Shown: positions 1 through 7,113 of the stretch, piece after piece
How positions within the stretch are numbered: position 1 is the first letter of the stretch
How the letters are laid out: each line of letters starts with the position of its first letter
Assembly: GCA_036844705.1 (NCBI GenBank)
Contig: DAIUFH010000054.1
Coordinates: 1 to 14,620, forward strand
Direction of reading: 5' to 3'
Length of the DNA: 14,620 nt
Source: DAIUFH01 sp036844705
GTDB lineage: Bacteria > Bacillota > Clostridia > Tissierellales > Tissierellaceae
Translations under genes and position numbers: made by a program
The notes under the pieces: model-generated
Database searches by the model: none
Seen by the model: only the letters and a program-made list of their open reading frames with translations
What the model was told of the DNA's origin: nothing

Positions 1-53
1 ATGATTTACTTTCATTAGAGCTTAATTTAGTCGGCTACTTTAATTAATATGTA

Positions 54-405
54 TGGTGGAGGCGGTGGGTGTCGAACCCACGTCCAAAAACCCTTCCACA
101 AGAGTTTCTCCGAGTGCAGCCAGTATTTTGACATTCCCTCTACTCATCCCCTACTGACAGGGTATGAGCTTTGGTAGCTTCATAAGTTCCGTCTCAAGCT
201 CAAAGCTTTGCAAGATGCGGTTCCCCACTAGATTGACGCCAAATCCCAAGTCGTGGGATGCTCAGGTTTGACGTTAGCAGAACTAGGCTGCTAAAGCGTA
301 ATTATTTTCGTTTGCGTTTATTGTTTTTGCCACTTTTATCGTTGTTTGGCGACAACGACTCGCTACTCCTGATTCCGAATCCCTGTCGAAACCAAATTCG
401 CCCCC
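54..405 (-). ncRNA. ssrA: tmRNA (transfer-messenger RNA)
   Basis: Rescues ribosomes stalled on mRNAs without a stop codon. It acts as an alanyl-tRNA with SmpB and then as the template for a degradation tag. Read on the minus strand, the 5' end is GGGGGCG (405-399) and the 3' end is CGCCTCC-A-CCA. These pair as a 7-bp acceptor stem with G·U as the third pair, the alanine identity determinant recognised by AlaRS. The T arm GTGGG-TTCGACA-CCCAC is intact and CCA is encoded (54-56). The tag reading frame is complete inside. The length of 352 nt is usual for the family. A consensus promoter lies 25 nt upstream, so a short leader should be removed by RNase P. The 53 bases after the 3' end hold only a weak AT-rich inverted repeat and no clear terminator. 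Ends are inferred from base pairing and confidence is very high. Confidence 0.97.
283..330 (-). other. tmRNA-encoded proteolysis tag ORF
   Basis: This is the internal mRNA-like segment of ssrA. From the resume codon GCA (330-328) it reads AKTINANENNYALAA and stops at TAG (285-283). The C-terminal YALAA matches the conserved ending recognised by ClpXP-type proteases. The resume codon is inferred from frame and from the alanine start usual for tags; the alternative frames do not end in ALAA. Confidence 0.93.
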
Positions 406-429
406 AAATCTTATTTGAGATACATTTTC

Positions 430-458
430 ATTATAACAAGGATTGATAGTTATGTCAA
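430..458 (-). promoter_or_regulatory. Consensus sigma-A promoter of ssrA
   Basis: On the minus strand TTGACA (458-453) is followed by exactly 17 bases and TATAAT (435-430), so both hexamers match the consensus perfectly. Transcription should start near 423, about 18 nt before the mature tmRNA 5' end. The -35 box begins two bases after the stop codon of the exporter gene upstream. This fits strong independent expression of an abundant stable RNA. Confidence 0.93.
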
Positions 459-459
459 T

Positions 460-897
460 TTAGTCTTGAGGTATCAAATGCTTAATCTTGTTGATAACCT
501 TGAAAACAGTGTCTATTGTAAAAATTGCCAAAGCAATCATTCCTGAAATTTTAATTGTATCTATTAAAAACACCTTGGCCATAGAGCCATTTCCTTCAAT
601 AAAATTGTATACAGCCATATACATTCTATATCCAGGCACTAATGGATAGAATCCCGGAATAAAAAACATTGTTACTGGTGTTTTTAAAATTCTTGAAAAA
701 ATATGTGATAATAATGATATCACGATTCCAGCAATAAATGTTGACAATACAGGACCGTAATGATTGTTAGATATCAGAAAAACTGCCCAGCCTGCTGCTC
801 CTATGAAGCCTGCTTTATATATTAATTTTTTGGGTGCTTCAAGTAAAATTGAGGCTGCCACCACAGCAAAAAACGCACTGAGTATTTGTATTATCAT
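460..897 (-). CDS. Threonine/serine exporter family, small subunit (YjjB/ThrE C-terminal-like)
   Basis: A 145-residue, very hydrophobic protein with about four membrane segments (around residues 4-20, 30-45, 48-68 and 115-133). It carries the motif PGFYPLVPG (81-89) typical of the ThrE_2 (formerly DUF3815) half of split ThrE exporters. In Corynebacterium ThrE, one fused protein exports threonine and serine; in E. coli the split pair YjjP/YjjB was linked to succinate export. The substrate therefore cannot be read from sequence. The start ATG overlaps the stop of the larger partner by four bases (ATGA, 897-894), which indicates translational coupling and a two-subunit transporter. A GGGG run (907-911) serves as ribosome-binding site. 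ssrA follows directly. Family assignment is confident; substrate is unknown. Confidence 0.88.
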   Translation of the reverse strand: MIIQILSAFFAVVAASILLEAPKKLIYKAGFIGAAGWAVFLISNNHYGPVLSTFIAGIVISLLSHIFSRILKTPVTMFFIPGFYPLVPGYRMYMAVYNFIEGNGSMAKVFLIDTIKISGMIALAIFTIDTVFKVINKIKHLIPQD

Positions 898-1655
898 ATA
901 GCTCTACCCCCAGTAATAACTAATCCTATGGCAACTCCTACCGCGATTGATAAGGCAATTACCACAGCCTCAATAGCCTTAGCTCCACTTGACATATAAT
1001 CACCACGCAAAGTATCACGAAATGCATTAGTTATAGCAGTTCCCGGGACCAAAGGCATGATAGAACTAGTAATAACTATATCAATATCAAAATCTAATTG
1101 AGTATATCTTTGTAAAACAGAAGTTCCAGCAGCAACTATAGCTGAATATAGTACGTTATATATAAAGAAGCCCATATTTGTTTTATTATCAATTTTTTTG
1201 CTTAAAACCATTATTGCTCCACTAATCCAAGACATAAAAGCTTCTATTAATCCACCTCCTAATAGAAGTGCAAAAAAAGCAGATATTAATGAAGATGCAA
1301 AATCCTTGTACAAAGAATTATACTGCACTTCATCAATATTCTTCAATTCGTCATAAGCATCTTCAATTGTACAATTTCCACTAGTAAGATTTCTAGTAAT
1401 AGTATTTACTTTTGCTATTTTATTTAAATTAGTATCTCTATTGCTTATTCTTTTCACTACGGTAATCGCATTAATCGACGGATCATCTAAAGTTACATAT
1501 AGTCCAGTTGTTATGGCTACAGCCTCTGTAGTCTCAAGCTTGGATATATCTAATATCCTATTCATTACATCTTCTACTCTATATGTTTCCGCATTGTTTT
1601 CCATCATAATTTGTCCAGCTAAGATAGCTGTATCCACTAATTTTTTATAGTCCAT
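894..1655 (-). CDS. Threonine/serine exporter family, large subunit (YjjP/ThrE N-terminal-like)
   Basis: A 253-residue ThrE-family (formerly DUF1212) protein. The first 110 or so residues are soluble and contain the family-typical stretch ENNAETYRVEDVM (19-31), followed by TTGLYVTLDD (49-58). The C-terminal half has several membrane segments and the motif PLVPG (201-205). It ends in a four-base overlap with the small subunit, its likely partner. I chose the ATG at 1655-1653. It follows the smpB stop by one base, the resulting N terminus (MDYKKLVDTAILAG) fits the family, and GGAGA lies 12 bases upstream. A longer frame open to 1733 would add 26 basic residues read out of frame from smpB and is unlikely. 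Substrate may be small amino or organic acids; this is inference from the family. Confidence 0.88.
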   Translation of the reverse strand: MDYKKLVDTAILAGQIMMENNAETYRVEDVMNRILDISKLETTEAVAITTGLYVTLDDPSINAITVVKRISNRDTNLNKIAKVNTITRNLTSGNCTIEDAYDELKNIDEVQYNSLYKDFASSLISAFFALLLGGGLIEAFMSWISGAIMVLSKKIDNKTNMGFFIYNVLYSAIVAAGTSVLQRYTQLDFDIDIVITSSIMPLVPGTAITNAFRDTLRGDYMSSGAKAIEAVVIALSIAVGVAIGLVITGGRAI

Positions 1656-1656
1656 A

Positions 1657-2121
1657 TTATCTATATTTCTCCGATGAATGTTGTTGCATACGCCTCTCCG
1701 CATCTTTTTTTGCAATAGTTTCACGCTTGTCATACAGCTTCTTACCTTTTGCAGTAGCTAATTCAAGCTTTACCTTCCCATCCTTTATATATACGGAAAG
1801 AGGCACCAGGGTATAGCCCTGCAGCATTATTCCTTGATTAAGCTTTCTAATTTCCTTCTTATGAAGTAAAAGCTTTCTTTTTCTCAAAGGGTCTACATTG
1901 TAGATATTTCCCTGGTCATATGGGCTTATATGCATCCCATTGATATAAACTTCCCCATTATCAATAGAAGCATAGCTTTCCTTTATATTGATTTTCCCTT
2001 GACGAATTGATTTAACTTCTGTTCCAGTCAAAGCTATTCCCGCTTCAATAGTATCCTCAATAAAGTATTCATGCCTTGCCTTCTTATTAGTAGCTACAAC
2101 TTTTGTTCCAATCTTTTTCAT
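1657..2121 (-). CDS. smpB: SsrA-binding protein SmpB
   Basis: The small basic partner of tmRNA. It binds the tRNA-like domain, delivers it to stalled ribosomes, and places its C-terminal tail in the empty mRNA channel. The 154-residue protein shows the family block TNKKARHEYFIEDT, then AGIALTGTEVKSIRQGK near the N terminus. It also has YxxGMHISPYDQG, the LLLHKKEI segment and a lysine/arginine-rich C-terminal tail (KGKKLYDKRETIAKKDAERR). Length is normal (150-160). The start MKKIGTKVV (ATG 2121-2119) is preferred over an ATG 14 codons upstream, because AAAGGA (2136-2131) sits nine bases before it and the family starts here. It lies 53 bases after rnr and directly ahead of the exporter pair, in the same transcription direction as ssrA. 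Confidence 0.96.
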   Translation of the reverse strand: MKKIGTKVVATNKKARHEYFIEDTIEAGIALTGTEVKSIRQGKINIKESYASIDNGEVYINGMHISPYDQGNIYNVDPLRKRKLLLHKKEIRKLNQGIMLQGYTLVPLSVYIKDGKVKLELATAKGKKLYDKRETIAKKDAERRMQQHSSEKYR

Positions 2122-2130
2122 TATAACCAA

Positions 2131-2136
2131 TCCTTT
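2131..2136 (-). promoter_or_regulatory. Ribosome-binding site deciding the smpB start
   Basis: AAAGGA nine bases before the ATG at 2121. It lies inside the possible longer reading frame and so supports the shorter SmpB. Confidence 0.75.
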
Positions 2137-2174
2137 AATCTGATATGGTATTAAGTGTACCAAATTAACAAAAA

Positions 2175-4286
2175 TTAGTCAATAAGTCTAAAATCTATAT
2201 TCCTTTTACCTACATCTGCGCCAATCACCTCTATACGCACCTGATCTCCCAATCTATATATCCTATTGGTTCTCTCCCCTATGATATAATAATTTTCTTC
2301 ATCAAATCGGTAGAAATCATCTTCCATATTATTAAAGTGAACAAGACCTTCAATAGTATTATCCAATTGTACAAACAACCCAAAATTAGTAACCGAGGAT
2401 ACTAACCCATCAAATTCTTCTCCAATCCTTTCAGCCATATATTGAGCCTTTTTCAAATCCTCAACTTCTCTTTCGGCCTCTTCAGCCCTTCTTTCAGTCA
2501 TTGATGTATGCTCTGCGATTTCAGGTAAAGTCTTTTCAAGTTGATTTTGTCTATCATAGTTAAGCTTTCCTTTCAAGTAATCCTTTATTATTCTATGGAT
2601 AACTAAGTCAGGGTACCTTCTTATAGGTGACGTAAAATGGCAATAGAACTTTGCAGCCAGGCCAAAGTGTCCTTCAGATTCCGAACTATATATAGCTTTT
2701 TTCATTGACCTCAACAAAAGAGTAGAAATAACTATTTCTTCTTTTTTCCCTTTGATTTCACGGGTTAACAGTTGTAATTCCTTAGGATGTATTTCCTGTC
2801 CTTTTAGCGAGTATCCAAAGTTGTGTATAAACTTAGCAAATTCGGCCATCTTCTCAGGATTTGGCTCCTCATGAATTCTATATAAAAAAGGTATTTCAGC
2901 CCAATGAAATTCCTCTGCAATAGTTTCATTGCATACTAACATAAATTCCTCTATTAGACGGTTGGCTATTCTTCTTTCTGCCTTTCCAACATCAATTGGA
3001 TTGCCATTTTCATCTAATTCAATATATGTTTCAGGAAAATCAAAGTCAATGCTTCCTCTTCTTTCTCTTTTTTCATTTAATATATACATCAATTCTTCCA
3101 TCTGCTTTAATTCAGTAAGGATTAAATTTAATTTTTCCTTTGCCTTTTCATCATCATTTTCCAGATAGTCTGAGACATCATCATAGACACATCTCTTCTT
3201 GCTATTTATAACGGCTTCAAGTATCTTATGGTCTACAACATTACCTTTCTTATCTATTTCCATAAATACTGACAAGGTCAACCTATCCTGATTAGGATTT
3301 AGTGAACAAATTCCATTTGACAACTCATGAGGCAGCATAGGTATGACTCTATCCAGCAAATAAACTGAATTCCCTCTTAAATAGGCTTCCCTATCAATAG
3401 GTGCATTGTACCTTACATAATGACCTACATCAGCTATATGGACTCCAAGCTTGTAATTACCATTTGGCGATATTTCAATTGATACGGCATCATCAAAATC
3501 CTTTGCATCTGCACCATCAATTGTAAATGTTTTTAAATCCCTTAAGTCCGTCCTTCCTTCTATGTCCTTATCTGTTAAAAACAAAGGAACACTTTCTGCA
3601 AATTGCTGAACCTTTGGCGGAAATTCTGTAGGAAGCTTAAATTGTTTGACAATAGATAATATATCTGTTCCTTTTTCAGTTAGATATCCAATAATTTCTA
3701 TTACCTTACCCTCAGGATTTCTTCTTGATTCTGGCCATCTAGTAACCTCTACTACCACCTTTTGTCTATCCTTTGCTCCATTTGTTTGTGATTTTGGTAT
3801 AAAAATATCATAGGCAAGCTTGTGGTCATCAGGAATCAGAAAACCAAAATTCCCATTATCCTCAAATGTTCCAATAATAGTTGTATTTGCTCTTTCAAGT
3901 ATTCTAACGATTTCACCTTCTTGTCTTCTGCCTGACTCCTGTCTTTTTAGAAGATTAGCCACAACGGTGTCACCATTCATTGCACTATTGATATTTTCAG
4001 CAGGTATAAATATATCCTCCTTAGTTTTGTCCTTAGGTATCACAAAACCAAATCCTTTTTCATTTCCCTGAAGTGTACCAACTATTAGATAATCAGATTT
4101 AATAAGTCCATATTTGTCCTTATTGTTTCTAATCAATATACCTTCCCTTTCCAAGCTCTCCAATATCTTATAAAATTCCTTCATATCACCTTTTGGAATT
4201 TCAAATTTAATAGCTAGTTCTTCCTTGAGCATTGGCTTATACTCTTTTAATTCCATAAGTTCTATTATACTTTCTCTAATACTCAT
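2175..4286 (-). CDS. rnr: Ribonuclease R (RNase II family 3'-5' exoribonuclease)
   Basis: A processive 3'-5' exoribonuclease that degrades structured RNA, rRNA fragments and, with tmRNA-SmpB, the faulty mRNA of rescued ribosomes. Domain order in the 703-residue protein is: N-terminal winged helix (about 1-65), two cold-shock/OB domains with GNEKGFGFVIP and DNGNFGFLIP (about 70-205), RNB catalytic domain, and C-terminal S1 domain (622-703). The catalytic acidic motif DGADAKDFDD is at 257-266, and HFTSPIRRYPDLVIHR follows later in the RNB domain. The protein stops right after S1 at FRLID and lacks the lysine-rich tail of E. coli RNase R. The start MSIRES (ATG 4286) is chosen because AGGAGG lies six bases upstream, inside an alternative start six codons earlier. 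It is first gene after the ddl terminator and heads the rnr-smpB-exporter group. Confidence 0.96.
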   Translation of the reverse strand: MSIRESIIELMELKEYKPMLKEELAIKFEIPKGDMKEFYKILESLEREGILIRNNKDKYGLIKSDYLIVGTLQGNEKGFGFVIPKDKTKEDIFIPAENINSAMNGDTVVANLLKRQESGRRQEGEIVRILERANTTIIGTFEDNGNFGFLIPDDHKLAYDIFIPKSQTNGAKDRQKVVVEVTRWPESRRNPEGKVIEIIGYLTEKGTDILSIVKQFKLPTEFPPKVQQFAESVPLFLTDKDIEGRTDLRDLKTFTIDGADAKDFDDAVSIEISPNGNYKLGVHIADVGHYVRYNAPIDREAYLRGNSVYLLDRVIPMLPHELSNGICSLNPNQDRLTLSVFMEIDKKGNVVDHKILEAVINSKKRCVYDDVSDYLENDDEKAKEKLNLILTELKQMEELMYILNEKRERRGSIDFDFPETYIELDENGNPIDVGKAERRIANRLIEEFMLVCNETIAEEFHWAEIPFLYRIHEEPNPEKMAEFAKFIHNFGYSLKGQEIHPKELQLLTREIKGKKEEIVISTLLLRSMKKAIYSSESEGHFGLAAKFYCHFTSPIRRYPDLVIHRIIKDYLKGKLNYDRQNQLEKTLPEIAEHTSMTERRAEEAEREVEDLKKAQYMAERIGEEFDGLVSSVTNFGLFVQLDNTIEGLVHFNNMEDDFYRFDEENYYIIGERTNRIYRLGDQVRIEVIGADVGKRNIDFRLID

Positions 4287-4292
4287 TTTTTT

Positions 4293-4298
4293 CCTCCT
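4293..4298 (-). promoter_or_regulatory. Ribosome-binding site deciding the rnr start
   Basis: A perfect AGGAGG followed by six A residues and ATG (4286-4284). An ATG at 4304 would put this site within the coding sequence and has no comparable site of its own, so it is rejected. Confidence 0.9.
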
Positions 4299-4340
4299 AG
4301 GCATATATATGCTTATAAATATTGTTTACCCCTTTTAGCA

Positions 4341-4373
4341 AAAAAAATGTAAGATATTGAAAAATATCTTACA
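4341..4373 (-). terminator. Rho-independent terminator of ddl, containing its stop codon
   Basis: On the minus strand TGTAAGATATT pairs perfectly with AATATCTTACA (11 bp, 4373-4363 with 4358-4348) across a four-base loop TTTC. Seven T residues follow (4347-4341). The ddl stop TAA (4371-4369) lies in the first arm. The stem is AT-rich but long and the U-tract is strong. It separates the hydrolase/murF-like/ddl group from rnr. Confidence 0.9.
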
Positions 4374-5541
4374 CTCTGCCAACTTTACTACCATATGAAA
4401 TTCTATTAAATAAATTTGCCTCATAGGAGTACATGTTTTTATTCTTTTCATTATGGGTTCTAAATGCGATATCCAACAATTCATTGATTAGCTTTTTAAA
4501 TGAATAATCCTTGCCTTCCCACAAGTAAAAAGCTATGGAACCAGGTAACGTATTTATTTCATTTACATAGACTTTATTGCTTTTATCAACAAGAAAATCT
4601 ATTCTGGCACAGCCTCTGCCATCTATTACCGTAAAGGCTTTCTTGGCTAATTCCTCAATTTCTTGTTTTAATTCATCACTTATATTTGCTGGAATTATCC
4701 TTCTATCTCCACTGGATTTTGCACCTTTAGAGTTACTCTTAACATATTTATCATCAAAGGACAATATCTCTTTCCAGCCTAATGGCTCTTCACAAAGAGA
4801 GGTTATCACTTCTTTATCAAAGCCCATTACTGCACAGTTTATTTCTCTTGGCTCTTCTACGGCTTTTTCAATTATTATCTTTCTATCATAATTTGCTGCC
4901 ACTTCTATTGAATTGATTAATCCATCTCTATCTCTAGCCTTGCCAATACCTATACTTGAACCTAGATTTGCAGGTTTGACAAAGACCGGATATCCCAATT
5001 TTTCTTCTATATCAGCTATTATCTTATCTTTATTATTTTCCCAATTTGTTCTATAGAACCACATGTAGTCAACCACAGGTATATTATATGCTCTATAGAC
5101 ATCCTTCATCAAAATCTTATCCATCCCAACTGATGATGCTAAAACTCCACCACCTACATATGGAATATTCATTAACTCCAATAATCCTTGTATAGAACCA
5201 TCCTCACCGTAAGTACCATGAAGTGCCGGAAATAATACATCAACCGTATCCACTATTTTTTTCCCAAAAAGTCCTGTAGCATCAGGATGTAAATATAAAT
5301 TGTAATCATTCCTATTAGGTGATAATACTATTTGTTTAGCATCTTTAAAGTTGCCTTCTTTAAATGTTTTAAAGTCTGCAAGAGAACTGCCTGTAAGCCA
5401 TTTCCCATCTTTTGTTATATAAATTGGAACTGATTCATATTTAGTTTTGTCCAGATTTTCAATTACCTGCATTCCTGTAATGACTGATACTTCATGCTCA
5501 ACACTATTTCCGCCAAAGATAACTCCTACTTTCTTCAACAT
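4369..5541 (-). CDS. ddl: D-alanine--D-alanine ligase
   Basis: An ATP-grasp enzyme joining two D-alanines to the dipeptide that MurF adds to UDP-MurNAc-tripeptide, in the cytoplasm. Visible motifs are GGNSVEHEVSV (10-20, with the active-site Glu15), HGTYGEDGSIQG (108-119), VKPANLGSSIGI (188-199) and the Mg/ATP residues ARIDF and NEINTLPG (Asp315, Glu328, Asn330). Tyr266 in DDKY lies in the omega-loop region where D-Ala-D-Ala ligases keep Tyr and D-Ala-D-lactate ligases differ. This favours an ordinary vancomycin-sensitive dipeptide (family knowledge plus inference). At 390 residues it is slightly longer than usual. The extra is a C-terminal tail after about residue 360 with no recognised motif. 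The start overlaps the translation zone of the MurF-like gene upstream, and its stop lies in the terminator stem. Confidence 0.95.
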   Translation of the reverse strand: MLKKVGVIFGGNSVEHEVSVITGMQVIENLDKTKYESVPIYITKDGKWLTGSSLADFKTFKEGNFKDAKQIVLSPNRNDYNLYLHPDATGLFGKKIVDTVDVLFPALHGTYGEDGSIQGLLELMNIPYVGGGVLASSVGMDKILMKDVYRAYNIPVVDYMWFYRTNWENNKDKIIADIEEKLGYPVFVKPANLGSSIGIGKARDRDGLINSIEVAANYDRKIIIEKAVEEPREINCAVMGFDKEVITSLCEEPLGWKEILSFDDKYVKSNSKGAKSSGDRRIIPANISDELKQEIEELAKKAFTVIDGRGCARIDFLVDKSNKVYVNEINTLPGSIAFYLWEGKDYSFKKLINELLDIAFRTHNEKNKNMYSYEANLFNRISYGSKVGRV

Positions 5542-5545
5542 ATAA

Positions 5546-5551
5546 CCCCCT
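5546..5551 (-). promoter_or_regulatory. Ribosome-binding site of ddl sharing the murF-like stop codon
   Basis: AGGGGG lies four bases before the ddl ATG. Its A and first G are also the last two bases of the TAG stop of the MurF-like gene (5552-5550). A ribosome ending the upstream gene covers this site, so the two products are probably coupled translationally. Confidence 0.75.
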
Positions 5552-7061
5552 ATTCTGTATAATTATCAGGTAAATCATTTTCGAATAGTACTACATCCTT
5601 AGGCTTTGCAATTTTACCTATCTGTATAGATGCTTCATCCAAGTTATTTACTACAAATATATTTCCTACATTAAAATTTGTTTCCATAAGACCTTCATAT
5701 ATTGGTTTAGTACGTTTTTCACCTATTAATATAACATAATCGCATACCTTGCCTATATTTACACCAAATTCCCTATTTGCAGGCTCTTCCATTTCACCAA
5801 GTTCTATCATTCCAGGAGTAACGATTATCTTTTTGCCTTCTTTAAACTCGCTTAACACATCTAAAGCAGCTTTAGAACCTATAGGGTTTGAGTTAAAAGC
5901 ATCATCGATTATTATAATACCAGTTCCAGGATTTATAATATTGAGTCTATGTTCAATAGGCTCAATCCTTGAAATGCCTCTTTGAATTTCTTCAAAAGTA
6001 AGTCCAAGTGTTTTTGCAACACAAGCTCCTGCAAGAATATTGTAAATATTGTGTTTACCCAACAATTTGGTTGTACACACAATACTATTTCCTTCTTTAT
6101 CCTTTAGAGTAAATGTTGAACCTAACTCAGATACCAAAATATTGTCTGCATACATATCAAGCTTTTCGGATTCTTCCAAGCCATATAACATTTTTTCTTT
6201 AAAAGTTTTATCTGCCAGTTTCTTAATATATTCATTATCATAATTAAATATAGCAACACCATCTGTTGGCAACTCTTCTATAAGCTCATATTTCGTTTTA
6301 GCAATATTATCGATATTCTTAAAGGTCTCTAAATGACAAGGTCCTATAGAAGTAAGCACACCTATCCTTGGTTGTACAAGCTGGGCAGTTTCTCTTATTT
6401 CACCTATGACCTTGGCACCAAGTTCAGCTACAAACACCTCATGCTCAGGTTGGAGATCATTATTTATGACCTTAGATAATCCCATAGGAGTATTAAATGA
6501 TTCTGGTGTTCGAAGTACATTAAATTTTTCAGAAAGGATAGTACTTACAATGACTTTTGTACTAGTCTTTCCAAAGCTACCGGTTATACCTATTACCTCT
6601 AAATCTTCTCTGCCTTTTATCTTATCTTTTGCACTTATATAGAAGCCCATATTTATTTTGTTTTCAACTGGTTTCATAATATTTGTTGAAAGATACATTA
6701 TTAATGGCTGTAGCTTAATTAATAAATATTCTAGTAATACTAATAATACTAAAAATATTGAAAATGATAGAGCATTTGGTACTAAATAAAAAATAATAAT
6801 TGGAACAATCATTAAAATTGTACTTACTAATAAATTAACTCTATATACTCTCGTTGCCCTCTGTGTAAATACTAGAGGTTTCTTAACTGGTTGATTACTC
6901 TTTTTTAAACTATATGCCCTCTCTTTATTGTTATCAAGCCACTTTTTATAGTGCTCTGGGTCATATCCCTCAAGCTGTACCATGTGTAGTGATTCCTTTG
7001 AAACTTCAGACACAAACTTCATAGCCACAGCTAATAATATTAAAATTAAAATAAATTCCAT
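5550..7061 (-). CDS. Membrane-anchored MurF-like Mur ligase
   Basis: A 503-residue Mur ligase whose N terminus is not the usual MurF substrate domain. Residues 1-17, about 75-94 and 97-118 are hydrophobic membrane segments, and a charged loop (about 30-72) lies between the first two. The ATPase domain then begins with the P-loop GITGSFGKTST (158-168). Other Mur-type motifs are TPESFNTPMGL, ELGAKVIGEI, SIGPCHLETF, EPIEHRLNI and DDAFNSNPIGSKAAL. All resemble MurF counterparts with small changes. The end, LFENDLPDNYTE, replaces the MurF ending KGSR. By family the reaction is ATP-dependent addition of an amino acid or dipeptide to a cell-wall precursor. The neighbouring ddl suggests D-Ala-D-Ala, but a lipid-linked or different substrate is possible. 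GGAGG seven bases upstream supports the start. The Mur-ligase fold is certain; the exact substrate is not. Confidence 0.82.
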   Translation of the reverse strand: MEFILILILLAVAMKFVSEVSKESLHMVQLEGYDPEHYKKWLDNNKERAYSLKKSNQPVKKPLVFTQRATRVYRVNLLVSTILMIVPIIIFYLVPNALSFSIFLVLLVLLEYLLIKLQPLIMYLSTNIMKPVENKINMGFYISAKDKIKGREDLEVIGITGSFGKTSTKVIVSTILSEKFNVLRTPESFNTPMGLSKVINNDLQPEHEVFVAELGAKVIGEIRETAQLVQPRIGVLTSIGPCHLETFKNIDNIAKTKYELIEELPTDGVAIFNYDNEYIKKLADKTFKEKMLYGLEESEKLDMYADNILVSELGSTFTLKDKEGNSIVCTTKLLGKHNIYNILAGACVAKTLGLTFEEIQRGISRIEPIEHRLNIINPGTGIIIIDDAFNSNPIGSKAALDVLSEFKEGKKIIVTPGMIELGEMEEPANREFGVNIGKVCDYVILIGEKRTKPIYEGLMETNFNVGNIFVVNNLDEASIQIGKIAKPKDVVLFENDLPDNYTE

Positions 7062-7077
7062 TTATAAACCTCCATAT

Positions 7078-7113
7078 CAATTCACAATTCACAATGCACA
7101 ATGCACAATTCAA
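7078..7113. repeat. TTCACAA/TGCACAA heptad tract (element A, left)
   Basis: Four tandem seven-base units, TTCACAA twice then TGCACAA twice (7081-7108), flanked by partial units. It sits four bases beyond the GGAGG of the MurF-like gene. On the transcribed minus strand the unit is TTGTGAA or TTGTGCA. Confidence 0.9.

Noticed and set aside
1..53. Terminator after ssrA
   Set aside because: The only inverted repeat here (TTAAT...ATTAA around AGT/ACT) is weak, has mismatches and is not followed by a T run; the true terminator may lie beyond the window.
258..446. 62-residue plus-strand open frame
   Set aside because: It lies almost wholly within the tmRNA gene on the opposite strand; its basic, leucine-rich composition is a by-product of the structured RNA.
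1656..1733. N-terminal extension of the large exporter subunit by 26 residues
   Set aside because: It would be read out of frame from the smpB coding region, has a basic composition unlike the family, and a better start lies one base after the smpB stop.
4369..5541. Ddl as a D-Ala-D-lactate (vancomycin-resistance) ligase
   Set aside because: The omega-loop keeps Tyr266 and no vanH/vanX-type neighbours are present; an ordinary D-Ala-D-Ala ligase fits better.
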